Part shown: one piece after another, positions 1 to 8,059 of the stretch | Position numbering within the stretch: the first letter of the stretch is position 1 | How the letters are laid out: each line of letters starts with the position of its first letter | NCBI GenBank assembly: GCA_933822405.4 | Contig: CAKOGP040002031.1 | Coordinates: forward strand, 1-10,833 | Direction: 5' to 3' | Source: Cylindrotheca closterium | Taxonomy: Eukaryota; Bacillariophyta; Bacillariophyceae; Bacillariales; Bacillariaceae | DNA: 10,833 nt | The notes under the pieces: model-generated | Database searches by the model: none | What the model saw: only the letters and a program-made list of their open reading frames with translations | Told to the model about the DNA's origin: nothing | Position numbers and translations under genes: made by a program

Positions 1-224
1 ATTTCATCAAAACCCGCAGCTTGACAGCACAAGTTATGCACTGGTTCGCCACATCCTCGGCAAACATGGGCCCCAGGCCCAACCAATGGCAAAGACGGAT
101 ACATGCAGCCGGTCTTCACGCCACAACACTGTTCTTGGGATGGGGAAACATTGTTTGAAGCCATTTGTCTTATTGTTGGGTATGCATTGATGTAAAGCAA
201 CTGTGTTTTCATCAGAGATGACAT
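1..224 (-). CDS. N-terminal part of a Cys/His zinc-finger-like protein, runs off left edge
   Basis: An open frame starts at ATG 224-222, has an in-frame TGA a few codons upstream, and stays open for 74 codons to the window edge; a second in-frame ATG lies at 164-162. The first ~30 residues look unremarkable. Residues 33-67 are Cys/His-rich: C33, C34, C40, H53, C55, C58, H63, C66, C67, including the block CRGCGEPVHNLCC. The spacing C-x12-H-x-C-x2-C-x4-H-x2-C suggests a small zinc-binding fold. My recollection is that similar N-terminal fingers occur in transposon-type proteins of oomycetes and diatoms, but I cannot name a family. Only the N-terminus is visible. The fold-back repeat at 317-420 lies directly upstream, which would fit the 5' end of a DNA transposon. 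A T/C-rich acceptor-like stretch ending in CAG sits just before ATG 224, so a spliced upstream exon is possible. Confidence 0.45.
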   Translation of the reverse strand, partial: MSSLMKTQLLYINAYPTIRQMASNNVSPSQEQCCGVKTGCMYPSLPLVGPGAHVCRGCGEPVHNLCCQAAGFDE

Positions 225-316
225 ACTGGAGGCAGGTAAGCATTCTCAGTTCAGGATTCCAACAATTTTGATTGGTAAATATTTTTTTTGGAGCACGTGC
301 CAAGTCCATGATGCCG

Positions 317-420
317 TGGTGCATCGTGGTGCATTTCAAATGCACCACGATGCACCATGCTAACCCGGATTTTTGCGTATGTCCGGGTTGGCATGGTGCA
401 TGGTGGTGCATCGTGGTGCA
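317..420. repeat. Nested inverted repeat (fold-back) with two alternative hairpins
   Basis: A 17-bp unit, TGGTGCATCGTGGTGCA, occurs directly at 317-333 and 404-420 and inverted at 341-357. The first hairpin pairs 317-336 with 338-357: 20 perfect pairs around a single central base. The second pairs 340-369 with 382-411: 30 positions with one G-T pair (361/390), one mismatch (349/402) and a 12-base loop. The strands 340-357 are shared, so the two hairpins exclude each other. It does not encode a convincing protein. It could be the end of a fold-back or MITE-like DNA transposon, or a small-RNA precursor; neither is proven here. Confidence 0.85.
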
Positions 421-443
421 CTTTTTTTTTGTTAAGAACGCGC

Positions 444-789
444 CTCAGAGCTGTAGCGTAGACAGGTCTGGTTACCTGAGATTGCGGATCACAAGACTGT
501 CCAACTCTGATCTGCTTCAGGTACTGCCTTAGTGTTGTTTGTTTGAAATGACAATACTTGATAGAATACAAATTGATTCAAAGAAATATTATGATGATTA
601 CATTTTGACTGAAGTGAAGGATGCACGAATAAATTCAATATTGAAACGGAACTGCAACACTGGGCAAGACTCGGCAGGGCTTAGGTAAGCTAAGGCAGTA
701 AGACCAAGAGTATCCTGGTAAGACTGACCCTTTTCCGAATAGCATAGTGGACAAATTATCAACAGCCGGTCGGCAGACAGACTAGATTC
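444..789 (-). repeat. 3' LTR of the copia element
   Basis: This block aligns without gaps to 7708-8053 at a constant offset of 7264. Differences lie at 527 (C/A), 635 (T/C), 638 (A/G), 644 (A/G) and 658 (C/T). Relative to the element it is the downstream LTR, next to a purine-rich tract at 790-802. Its outer edge near 444 lies 23 bp from the fold-back repeat. The alignment could extend weakly to 791, which would give a terminal CA on the plus strand, but no TG is found at the other end. Exact termini are therefore uncertain by a few bases. Confidence 0.9.
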
Positions 790-802
790 CACTCTCCCTC
801 AC
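790..802 (-). promoter_or_regulatory. Polypurine tract candidate
   Basis: On the minus strand the 13 bases immediately upstream of the 3' LTR read GTGAGGGAGAGTG, purine-rich and abutting the LTR edge. That is where the plus-strand primer of an LTR retroelement is expected. The rest of the stretch up to the pol stop (803-953) shows no recognisable feature. Confidence 0.6.
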
Positions 803-953
803 ATCCGAAACTTCAACAAATTGTGTCAGCACGGAATGCCTTCTCAATTCAAATTTTATACAAATAACGGGCTTCGCACAATGGATGACAGTGGAAGAAA
901 ACTGCGGAGCAGAAACAACCATCAAGTCATCGAAGCACAAGGGTCCAAGCGTT

Positions 954-1193
954 CTACCAACCTTGAACGCGGAAGCGGTTGGCTTCGTATGGTTCAGGTG
1001 ATAGAGCCTTGGTGAGGTAGTCAGCATCTTGAAGTGATGTTTTGATTTCCTCCACGGCAACGGAGTCGCCAGCAATGCCATCTTTGGAGACGTATTGCCA
1101 GAACCAGTGGAACTTGTTGAGGTACCAACGGGTTCGGGAAGTGATGCGTTGATTGGTTGCAAGGAAGTAGCAGCCTTGATTGTCTTCAAAGGC
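954..1193 (-). pseudogene. C-terminal RNase H segment of pol
   Basis: The frame continues past TGA 1196 with AFEDNQG, which contains the third RNase H acidic residue, then KFHWFWQYV and the copia end signature ADYLTKAL. It terminates at TAG 956-954. The position and the wording match the normal C-terminus of a copia polyprotein, so this TAG is taken as the true end. Confidence 0.85.
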
Positions 1194-2489
1194 TCAAGCT
1201 CGAATGGTGGCAACCATTGGATCGGAGACATTTACCTTTGAGGTAGCTTCGACGAGCATTCGCTTCAGTGGGATCAGAGTCTTCAAGGCATCAGAAAGAG
1301 CGGTGTATTCAGCTTCGAGTGTAGAGGATGCGATACTTGTCTGTAGAGAGGATCTCCAAGTAACGGGACAACCAGCCAGCTTGATGACGAATCCAGTGCG
1401 AGATCTGACAGAGGTTGGGTCAGCATCAGGTTCAACTTTGAAAAGTCCACAAAAATCAGCGTCAACAAACATATCCAAGGTAAGCTTTCTATCAATTTTG
1501 ACAATGGTACCCTTGTCACGGGTGCGCTTCAGGTAACGTAGAATTGTCTTGACTGCAGTTGCGTGTGATTGCTTTGGATTGGAACTAAAGCGGGCCACTT
1601 GACTCACTGCAAAACTGATGTCCGGTCTTGTATTTGTCGATAGGTACAACAACATTCCAACAATGGATCGATAATTCCACTCTTCATTCATAGGTTCTCC
1701 CTCAGGATCGGATCCAAGAGGGCCAGTGGCTGGGGTGCGATTCGGCTTGCAATCGGTCATTCCAGCGGCAACAAGAATCTTGTCAATCAAACCAGTTTGG
1801 GTAAGTTCGATTGAACCATCATCTCGTTTGTCAAATTTGATTCCAAGAAACTCATTGAAATTTCCTTCCTTCTTCAGCTCAAATCCAAGGTCGCGTAGTT
1901 GGTCGATTAAGCGATCAACGTCTTGGGGATCAGCGGCACCAATTCCTGCATCATCAACGTACAGGACCACCATCATTCCAGGTTTGTAAAACAGACAAGG
2001 GTCAATTTTCGATTGCTTGAGTCCACACTTCTCTAGACCTTTCTTGCACGTCTCTGACCAGAAATGGGGGCTTGAAGAAAGTCCATATAATGATCTCTGA
2101 AGTCTTAGACAAGTGCCAGGACCTTGAGGTGATACGAATCCGCGTGGCAGATGGATCCACTTAGGAGTTGGAAGCTTGGATTGAACAAAGGCGTTGCTGA
2201 AGTCCACAGAAACAGTGGTCCATCCAAGTATCATGCAGAGAACAAGAAACATGCGAACAGTACTCCAGGCAACAGTAGGTGCAAAGGTGTCTTTGTCAGC
2301 AGGTCTGTTCTCGAGATCTCCTCTCACACAATATCTTGCCTTGTGCTTCTTAATTTCACCACTTGGGTTCCGTTTGACTCGAAACACCCAGGTTCCAGGA
2401 ATGATCTTGGATTTGGCGTCCGACATTGGGACTTCTTTCCAGGTGAGTTTTCCTTCGAGCTCTTCAATTTCTTTCCTTGCAGCTTCACA
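1194..2489 (-). pseudogene. Reverse transcriptase and RNase H segment of pol
   Basis: The RVT_2-type polymerase core is complete in this segment. Counting from ATG 2426, the first catalytic Asp is D75 in VSVDFSNAF, the family block LYGLSSSPHFW is at 113-123, and the YVDD box is at 156-159. RNase H follows with D322 (FVDADF) and E371/E373 (LEAEYTALS). The residues needed for polymerisation are all present, so the core looks recently functional despite the flanking stops. The segment ends at TGA 1196-1194, four codons before the RNase H Asp in EDNQG. Confidence 0.92.
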
Positions 2490-2864
2490 TCACTTATCCT
2501 TGTCATTCGATTTGATTGCCTCGTTGTATGACAGAGTGTCGGGATCCTTGACGGCTTGGACTTTGTACGCAGATGGATAAGAGAAAAGACTCTCTGGAGT
2601 CTCAATCCATTCGGTATTGAAAGTGTTGAAGAAGGCAGTGAAGTATCCGTTGTCGTTGTCGGCAGAAGCAAAGTGTCCTTGGGATTCAATGAGTCGATTG
2701 GGAGCTTTTCCGGCAGTGGAACGTTTGGAACGGCGAGGTGGTAGTGAAGCTGAAGGCTTAGGAGCAGGAGCAGGCTGTGGAGCTGGTTTCGTTTTTGGAC
2801 GTGTAGGCTGTGGAGCTGGTTTTTTCACGTGTGGGGGGCTGTGGCATCTCCTTTGGAGTCGCAT
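2490..2864 (-). pseudogene. Spacer and N-terminal RT segment of pol, frame +1 to integrase
   Basis: This frame takes over from the integrase frame after a +1 shift close to two homopolymers on the coding strand, a run of six C (2832-2837) and a run of six A (2820-2825). It encodes a Pro/Ala/Lys-rich spacer, then the conserved lead-in to copia reverse transcriptase (DPDTLSYNEAI). It ends at TGA 2492-2490. The family usually has a Trp at or very near that place, before the EAARKEIEEL block that follows in the same frame. Confidence 0.8.
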
Positions 2865-4191
2865 TCATCTCCCTCTGAGGCGCAGACGGCTGGGAAGGCG
2901 GAGCCTCATTCACAGTCTCCCTTAGGAGTGAAGGTAGTGGAGTCTCTTTCTGGAGCGAAGATAGTGGAATCTCCCTCTGGAGCGAAGGTTGCTGATTTGA
3001 CAATCCGACAGATGGTGGCACGGTGGTAGGTGGGGGCTTGACGTCCAATGGTTCGGAAGGGCGATGATGTTCGATTTGGTCTCGGACGCGAGACACCAAT
3101 GGCGGAAGGTCGGATGGAGCTTGGTCAACTGGAGGTTCATGATCATCATCATCATCCAAGATGTATTGGTAAATCGAGTCTCCAAAAAGCTTCATCCATT
3201 CATTAGAACCAAAATCCGGTAAGTCGTCGACACTTGTAGCAATTGTTGAGAACTCGTCATCAAACACAATGTGGAATTGGGATGTGATGGCGCCAGTTGC
3301 TGGATTCAAACACAATGGAACTGACGATGCGTGCTTCTTGCTCAATCCAACATAGATTTGCCGAGTTGAGCGGGGTTGCCACCGAGGCAGCTTTTGTCCA
3401 TCCTGGATCTTCTTTTCAAGAACGTATACTGGGCATCCCCAAACATGAACATCGGCGAGTCGAGATTGAGGCCAGCGGGTGCGACTGATGAGATCATTCG
3501 GAGATAGACCTGTGGTTGGATTTGGCATGTGGTTGTACAAGAAGACAGCTTGATCCACGGCAAGGGGCCAACAGTTGGCAGCAGCAACATCAGGCCAATG
3601 GATGGCTTGATGCAACATCATCGTTCGCGCAATGGACATAATCGTTTGGATGGATCGTTCGGCGATTCCATTGTGATGATGAGCTCCGACTCCTGCAAAC
3701 GAAGAAACCTGTTCAAACTGTCGTAAGTGCTCAGTGTATGCCCTTGATGTGAAAGCTCCACCATTGTCACTCTGGTACTCTGACACAATAACTCCAAACT
3801 CTCGACACTTGTTTTCGAAAGCTTCCTTGCCTTGCAAAGTTTCATGAGTGTTGAGATGAACCTGATGATGGACGTGGACGAAACCGGAGGCATGATCCAC
3901 AAAGATGCATCCACCTGAGAATCGAAGTGAATCATCTTCCTTTCCAAAGGTATGTAGCAATCGTCCTTTTGTTGAACAAACAAAATGATCCACTGACACT
4001 TTCTGTCCTGGGAACAAGTTGTCTTTCTTCAGGGCTCCCTCACGATCGCGGACCACCCTTGAGGTCTTTCCAGGAGCTGGACGACGACGTTGCTTGCCAA
4101 ATTGACATCCTGCACAGAGTGGCAATGTTGTCAGCTTGGAAGCTGCAGCTTGTAGACGTCGCGTCGACTCAGTATGCGCCAATACACCAGT
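2758..4191 (-). pseudogene. Integrase core and C-terminal domain of pol
   Basis: This segment carries the rest of the HHCC finger (CAGC, residues 23-26 from the TTG at 4182) and the retroviral-type integrase core that joins element cDNA to host DNA. Catalytic residues are visible: D65 in VSVDHF, D139 in QSDNGG and E175 in NGIAERS. D139 and E175 are separated by 35 residues, the classical DD35E spacing. A copia-type C-terminal region follows (LADVHVWGCPVYVLE), then an acidic run and a long Pro/Ser/Glu-rich spacer with short tandem-like repeats of the LQRE/LQKE kind. After about 2840 the reading is out of frame because of the frameshift, and it reaches a TAA at 2760-2758 that is not the element's true end. 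Confidence 0.9.
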
Positions 4192-4545
4192 TCAAAGAAG
4201 GAATTGAATTTGCTTGAAGTTGAGATGGCCAAGGCGATGATGCCATTTCATCAATTCGTGGGCAGCGGGGCTGAGATTGTGGTTGTTCGAAGTAGTGGTG
4301 GTGACAAAGTTGTTGAATTCGGCTTCAAAGTTTGTGGAGTTGGAGTTGGAGCCATGATCGTAGGCAAGAGAGGTAGGTAGGTTTGTTGCTGGGTCAATTG
4401 CAACTTCAATTGAGTTGGTAGCTTCATTTTGTTTCACATTGTCCCTTGACAGCAAATCCTTGGTTCCAATCATTGTCAATAGTGTGCTTGATTGCAAGAT
4501 TTGTTCCAGTGGATAGGCTTGGAGCAGACTGGTGGTGCTGAGAAG
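4192..4545 (-). pseudogene. Protease end and GAG-pre-integrase (HHCC) segment of pol
   Basis: The frame continues after TGA 4548 with residues typical of the protease C-terminal edge (LLSTTSL), then a low-complexity Asn/Ser/Thr stretch. It then reaches the N-terminal integrase zinc finger, WHHRLGHLNF, whose H-x3-H supplies two ligands; the CxxC partner (CAGC) lies beyond the next TGA at 4194-4192. The finger is therefore split across a stop codon. The domain normally helps integrase to multimerise. Confidence 0.8.
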
Positions 4546-6321
4546 TCAAACAGAAGCACTTGGTACGTAGTGTGCTGGCACTTTCAGAGTTCTCAATCGT
4601 CTGGTCTTGTCAATGAATGACCATCTCACATACCCAACACAGGCAATATGCAGTCCTCTTGCAATCCCTTTGATTCGTAGTCCAATTGGAGCTGGTTGAA
4701 TGGGTCCAATGAAATCCCTCTTGCATGGAGAAAGAGAATGACTCGCACCGGAGTCATAAATCACCTTGTTCTTCCGCACTCTGTGAAGCTTCTGATATTC
4801 TTCGATGGCTTGCTTTGGATCTGTTGCAGCCTTGAAACGCTCCGTAATGTTGTTCAAGTGCGGCGGGACATTACCATTGGCAAAGAATGTAGCTGCAATC
4901 GGAGAGGTAAGCACCTTGAGCTGTGACATAGGAATTCCATTGCCAATTGTTGGCTTGTACACTGTGTTCCTTTGATTACAACGTCTCATCCTTTGTCGTC
5001 TAATGTTGCAGGAACTGAAGGCTTCACTGTGAGGGCTCCAATCATTAGCAGATGCTCTTTTGTTTGGATTGTAGTAGGTCCAACGAGAATACTTGTTCCA
5101 GTGTCCAGAAGTTTCCCATGCACCATTGGGTCGATTGCGATACTTCTTGGGCTTGCAACGGGGACAGTGTGCTGAAGGGTGCGTTGAGTTTGGGTCGTCT
5201 CCATGGTGGCCACCACAATCTTGCCATGTCTCACTATTTGTCTTCTTCTTACGACTCTTGTTCTTCCAATCATTCCAATTATCTCCCTCATGAAGGGCTC
5301 TCCAAATATCTCCCTCTCGTGGAACACAATGAAACAAAATAGCTTTGCCAAAGGCGTCAATGTACTGAGAGAGTTCAAAGACTTCTTGAGAGAAGCGATC
5401 ATGTCGATGAGACAATGGACGGCGTTTTCGAGTAGCAAGGCCATAGTGACGGGTGTGGCGATGGTTGCTGAAGGACTTGGGGCGACGTTTGCGACGGCAG
5501 GACCGAACGAGTTGCTTGTACTTCGGTTTTGTCATTCGGAAAGGCTTGAACTCCTGTGGCGACTGGTATCCGAGGAGCTGGTGCTGAAGGTGATGGGGTA
5601 AGGTCCCGAATACCAACAGACTAGCCCACAGCAGCGGAGCAAACATGTTCAACCAAGACGCACTGAAAGCTGTGTAGACAGCTGACCATCCGAAAGACAA
5701 CATTGGCGGGATCTGAGCGAGAAGAGGCTTCAAAACCGACCACTGGGCTCCAAGTTTGAAACTCAAGAAGGACACAATAATCAACAAGGGAATGTTCCGA
5801 AGGGCGCGGCACATCAAGTATTGGAAGACATTCCAAAGAGCCAACGGCGTTTCCATTGAAGGTACGTGCCAAGCATGCGGAAACATGAACAAGTTAGCTT
5901 GCGGCTCACCCATCAACTCCTTCTTTGGACCAGTATGCCCATCCGTGCCGTGGGTAGTAGACCAACGAGTGCAATGAGCACAATACTTCCAAGTCTTTCC
6001 ATTGACAACCTTCTGTTGGGGCTCACCAGGACCAGGGGCAATCTTCTTCCATTTTGTGTCCTCCTTCTTGTTGCCCTTGGGCTTGTTGTTGTTGCCAGCA
6101 TTCTTACCGCGATTGTTGCCCTTCTTTCCAGCTAAAGGACACACAGGATCGCGGGCCCAGTGACCAGAACCTCCACACTTGTTGCACTTGTCGGAAGGTT
6201 TGGCTCGGCTGCTCGAGGTAGCAAGTTGCTGTTGCACAAGCGCACTGATGTGAGTCTCCATCTGTTCCTTTGTCATACACAAAGCGGCATTGCCAAAAGC
6301 TGCAGGAGGACGCTTGGAGTC
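4546..6321 (-). pseudogene. Zinc knuckle, membrane-like module and protease segment of pol
   Basis: The segment is open for about 590 codons between two TGA codons. Residue numbers count from the TTG at 6282. A zinc knuckle lies at C33-x2-C-x4-H-x6-C48, with a longer last spacing than the usual four. It is followed by a Gly/Asn/Lys-rich stretch and a second Cys/His cluster (C101, C104, H111, H116). Residues 146-229 (about 5596-5847) are strongly hydrophobic, enough for about three membrane helices. An Arg/His-rich stretch follows (250-296), then acidic and Trp-rich sequence and a third Cys/His cluster (C356 to C376). The aspartic protease active site is DSGAS at 510-514 (4741-4755). The ~380 residues between second cluster and protease are not part of the standard copia order. 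The segment ends at TGA 4548-4546, at a position usually held by Arg shortly after the protease. Confidence 0.8.
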
Positions 6322-7320
6322 TCAGACGGTGGAGAGAGCTGGGGTCCATTCACCTTTGTCCTTGAGCTTGCGGTAGTTGTCCTCTGCAAGATCAGAGACA
6401 TCCTCATAGGTAAGACGCTCGGAGGCCACATGAACGTCTGCTGCAGTTCTATACATGTATCCAATGTCCAACAATGCTCGCTCAAGTTTCTGACTCTCGC
6501 TCAACAGGTTGTGACAGTACAAGTTGTGATCCTTTGGACCAGCCTTGAGATAACCGTCCAGCATGGACCCTGTGAGGAAATGATGGTATTGGCCAGCCTT
6601 GACCAATTCCTTGGCGTCAATCTTGTGATCTTCCGACATCAACGAAATGTCCTCTCCAGGGTAGTCCGATGGCTTGCGCTTTCTGATGCTCTCCTTGATA
6701 GCCTCAAAACGGTGAACTGATTGAGATCGGTTCAAGTACATCAAGGTAATGAAAACAACTGGGAATGAGTCTGTTGTCTTGATTCGCATTGTCAACTTCT
6801 CAAGCAAACTCGGTTCCAAACTATTCTCAAGAAAGAGCTTGGCTTCAGAGTCGTTGGCGGAGTCATACTTGTCGTACTTGAGGAGCTGAGCAGAAACTTG
6901 CTTCCTCACACTCTCAATCGTGAAGGAGGGATGCTCCTCGACAACATGCACAGGTATACCAGTTTGGCAATGAGGTACGTAGGCGATTGTGTCAAGTCCA
7001 TTTGCCACAAGATGTTGAATGACGTCACGCTGAAACATTCGCAGGTTTCCTTTGAGGTTGAACTTGGTCTCGAGTCCTTTCACACGGTAGGCTCGATGTT
7101 TGCCGTCATAGAGGATGGTACGGATCTGGCCTGCACAATAGGGCTCGAGTCGAGCTGGGTCTAGGGCGGACCAGTCATCCTTTGGGGCACCTCCTCCGAC
7201 AACAGCTACCTGCTTTCCATCACTGTCAATGAGCATCAGTTTGCCCATGGTTGGCTGTTGAACTTGAAAAGGTGTTGGTGGATTGGATCCACCGGCTCCA
7301 GCTCCACTTGGCGTTGCCAT
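6322..7320 (-). CDS. Gag-like capsid region of the copia polyprotein
   Basis: This 332-codon segment starts at ATG 7320, the first ATG of the long frame, with about 390 bp of leader between it and the 5' LTR. It should form the particle that packages element RNA. Assignment rests mostly on position: it precedes the CCHC knuckle in the same frame. It has a Gly/Pro-rich N-terminus followed by a helical, charged body, as expected of copia Gag (UBN2-type), and no membrane segment. It ends at TGA 6324-6322, after which the frame continues to the zinc knuckle. That TGA may be a mutation or, less likely, a readthrough site separating Gag from Gag-Pol. Confidence 0.75.
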   Translation of the reverse strand: MATPSGAGAGGSNPPTPFQVQQPTMGKLMLIDSDGKQVAVVGGGAPKDDWSALDPARLEPYCAGQIRTILYDGKHRAYRVKGLETKFNLKGNLRMFQRDVIQHLVANGLDTIAYVPHCQTGIPVHVVEEHPSFTIESVRKQVSAQLLKYDKYDSANDSEAKLFLENSLEPSLLEKLTMRIKTTDSFPVVFITLMYLNRSQSVHRFEAIKESIRKRKPSDYPGEDISLMSEDHKIDAKELVKAGQYHHFLTGSMLDGYLKAGPKDHNLYCHNLLSESQKLERALLDIGYMYRTAADVHVASERLTYEDVSDLAEDNYRKLKDKGEWTPALSTV

Positions 7321-7692
7321 CTCGGAACTGCGAGGTTCTCCTATGCTTGGTTCAGTGAAGTTGGAACCTACTGAAAACTCTTCTGAGACGTCGTCTGGAA
7401 GATCGACTAGGGTGAGGGACTCGGGTGTAGATCCAGCAGAGGACTCTGCTGCGACTCTATCTCTATCCGGCGTAGCAGGATCTATCTTTGCACAACTTGC
7501 TTGGAAAGCGTATCTGGCTTGGAAAGCTCTTGGGACTGGCTTGGAAAGCTCTCGACACTCGGGGAGTTCTTGGTGCTCGGGGAGCTAGGGAAGTACTTCA
7601 AAATCTGTTGACTCGGAGAGCTCGTTGGTTGGATTTAGCTCGGCGGACGTCTCCACAGATGCTAGGGACCGTAACTGATTAAGTTATATATT
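7321..7692 (-). other. Untranslated leader of the element with a thrice-repeated near-palindrome
   Basis: About 370 bp separates the primer-binding region from the Gag ATG, with no convincing coding on either strand. The plus-strand 11-mer GCTTGGAAAGC (coding sense GCTTTCCAAGC) occurs exactly at 7499-7509, 7517-7527 and 7539-7549. Each copy can fold as a four-base stem with a three-base loop. TCGGGGAG also occurs twice, near 7560 and 7577. In LTR elements this zone often carries RNA packaging or dimerisation signals; that role here is inference. Confidence 0.5.
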
Positions 7693-7707
7693 GGGCGAAA
7701 ATAACCA
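7693..7707 (-). other. Primer-binding-site candidate
   Basis: On the minus strand the bases directly after the 5' LTR read TGGTTATTTTCGCCC. The initial TGG would pair with a tRNA 3' CCA, and the position is right. The following bases do not match the initiator-Met sequence most copia elements use, and I cannot name the tRNA. This is a weak, position-based call. Confidence 0.35.
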
Positions 7708-8053
7708 CTCAGAGCTGTAGCGTAGACAGGTCTGGTTACCTGAGATTGCGGATCACAAGACTGTCCAACTCTGATCTGCTTCAGGTACTGACTTAGTGTT
7801 GTTTGTTTGAAATGACAATACTTGATAGAATACAAATTGATTCAAAGAAATATTATGATGATTACATTTTGACTGAAGTGAAGGATGCACGAATAAATCC
7901 AGTATTGGAACGGAACTGCAATACTGGGCAAGACTCGGCAGGGCTTAGGTAAGCTAAGGCAGTAAGACCAAGAGTATCCTGGTAAGACTGACCCTTTTCC
8001 GAATAGCATAGTGGACAAATTATCAACAGCCGGTCGGCAGACAGACTAGATTC
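7708..8053 (-). repeat. 5' LTR of the copia element
   Basis: This is the upstream LTR for the minus-strand element and the partner of 444-789. It should contain the element's promoter and transcribe leftward, away from the SDR gene that starts at 8229. A minus-strand open stretch of about 60 codons lies inside both LTRs but has no ATG, and three of the five LTR differences change it, so it is not taken as a gene. Confidence 0.9.
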
Positions 8054-8059
8054 GACTAT

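Larger units (their letters stand above)
954..7320 (-). pseudogene. gag-pol polyprotein, one frame broken by five TGA codons and one frameshift
   Basis: The polyprotein frame runs from ATG 7320-7318 to TAG 956-954. In-frame TGA codons lie at 6324-6322, 4548-4546, 4194-4192, 2492-2490 and 1196-1194; homologous protein sequence continues without a frame change across each. One shift of +1 occurs in the proline-rich spacer between integrase and RT (about 2760-2864), consistent with the total length of 6367 bases being one more than a multiple of three. At 4548 and 4194 the family usually has an arginine or other basic residue, so CGA to TGA is plausible. At 2492 the family usually has a tryptophan, so TGG to TGA is equally possible. 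Segments are listed separately below. Confidence 0.88.
444..8053 (-). mobile_element. Ty1/copia-type LTR retrotransposon, degenerate copy
   Basis: Two direct repeats of 346 bp (444-789 and 7708-8053) bound a coding region read on the minus strand. The domain order is Gag, CCHC knuckle, protease (DSGAS), integrase (HHCC and DD35E), reverse transcriptase (YVDD), RNase H. Integrase before RT identifies Ty1/copia (Pseudoviridae-like) rather than Ty3/gypsy; the host context suggests the CoDi-type elements known from diatoms. The element is about 7.6 kb. It carries five in-frame TGA codons and one frameshift, so it cannot make an intact polyprotein by standard decoding. The LTRs differ at five sites (about 1.4%), which suggests a fairly recent insertion. 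No target-site duplication is seen at the two outer junctions. Confidence 0.93.

Noticed and set aside
2..190. Plus-strand frame open from the left edge to a TGA at 188-190
   Set aside because: It has no recognisable motif and is antisense to the better-supported zinc-finger frame.
317..420. Possible CRISPR-like repeat array
   Set aside because: The repeats alternate in orientation, spacing is irregular, there are no unique spacers of constant length, and the context is eukaryotic.
34..571. Two overlapping minus-strand open frames through the fold-back repeat (34-411 and 251-571)
   Set aside because: Their sequence is largely the translated repeat. The frame from ATG 224 gives a far more protein-like Cys/His pattern over 1-224.
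598..792. Minus-strand open frame of about 60 codons inside the left LTR, with a twin in the right LTR at 7862-8074
   Set aside because: Neither copy begins with ATG (GTG and TTG), and three of the five LTR differences change the protein, so there is no sign of coding constraint.
6322..6324. TGA between Gag and the zinc knuckle as a deliberate readthrough site
   Set aside because: The next bases (GAC) are not a known leaky context, and four further TGA codons occur at places with no functional boundary, so mutation is simpler.
6160..6720. Plus-strand open frame of 186 codons
   Set aside because: It lies antisense to the Gag and zinc-knuckle region, starts inside it and has no recognisable motif; it is a shadow of the real minus-strand frame.
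7020..7027. Second TGACGTCA palindrome
   Set aside because: It lies inside the Gag coding sequence with no promoter context, so it is probably chance.
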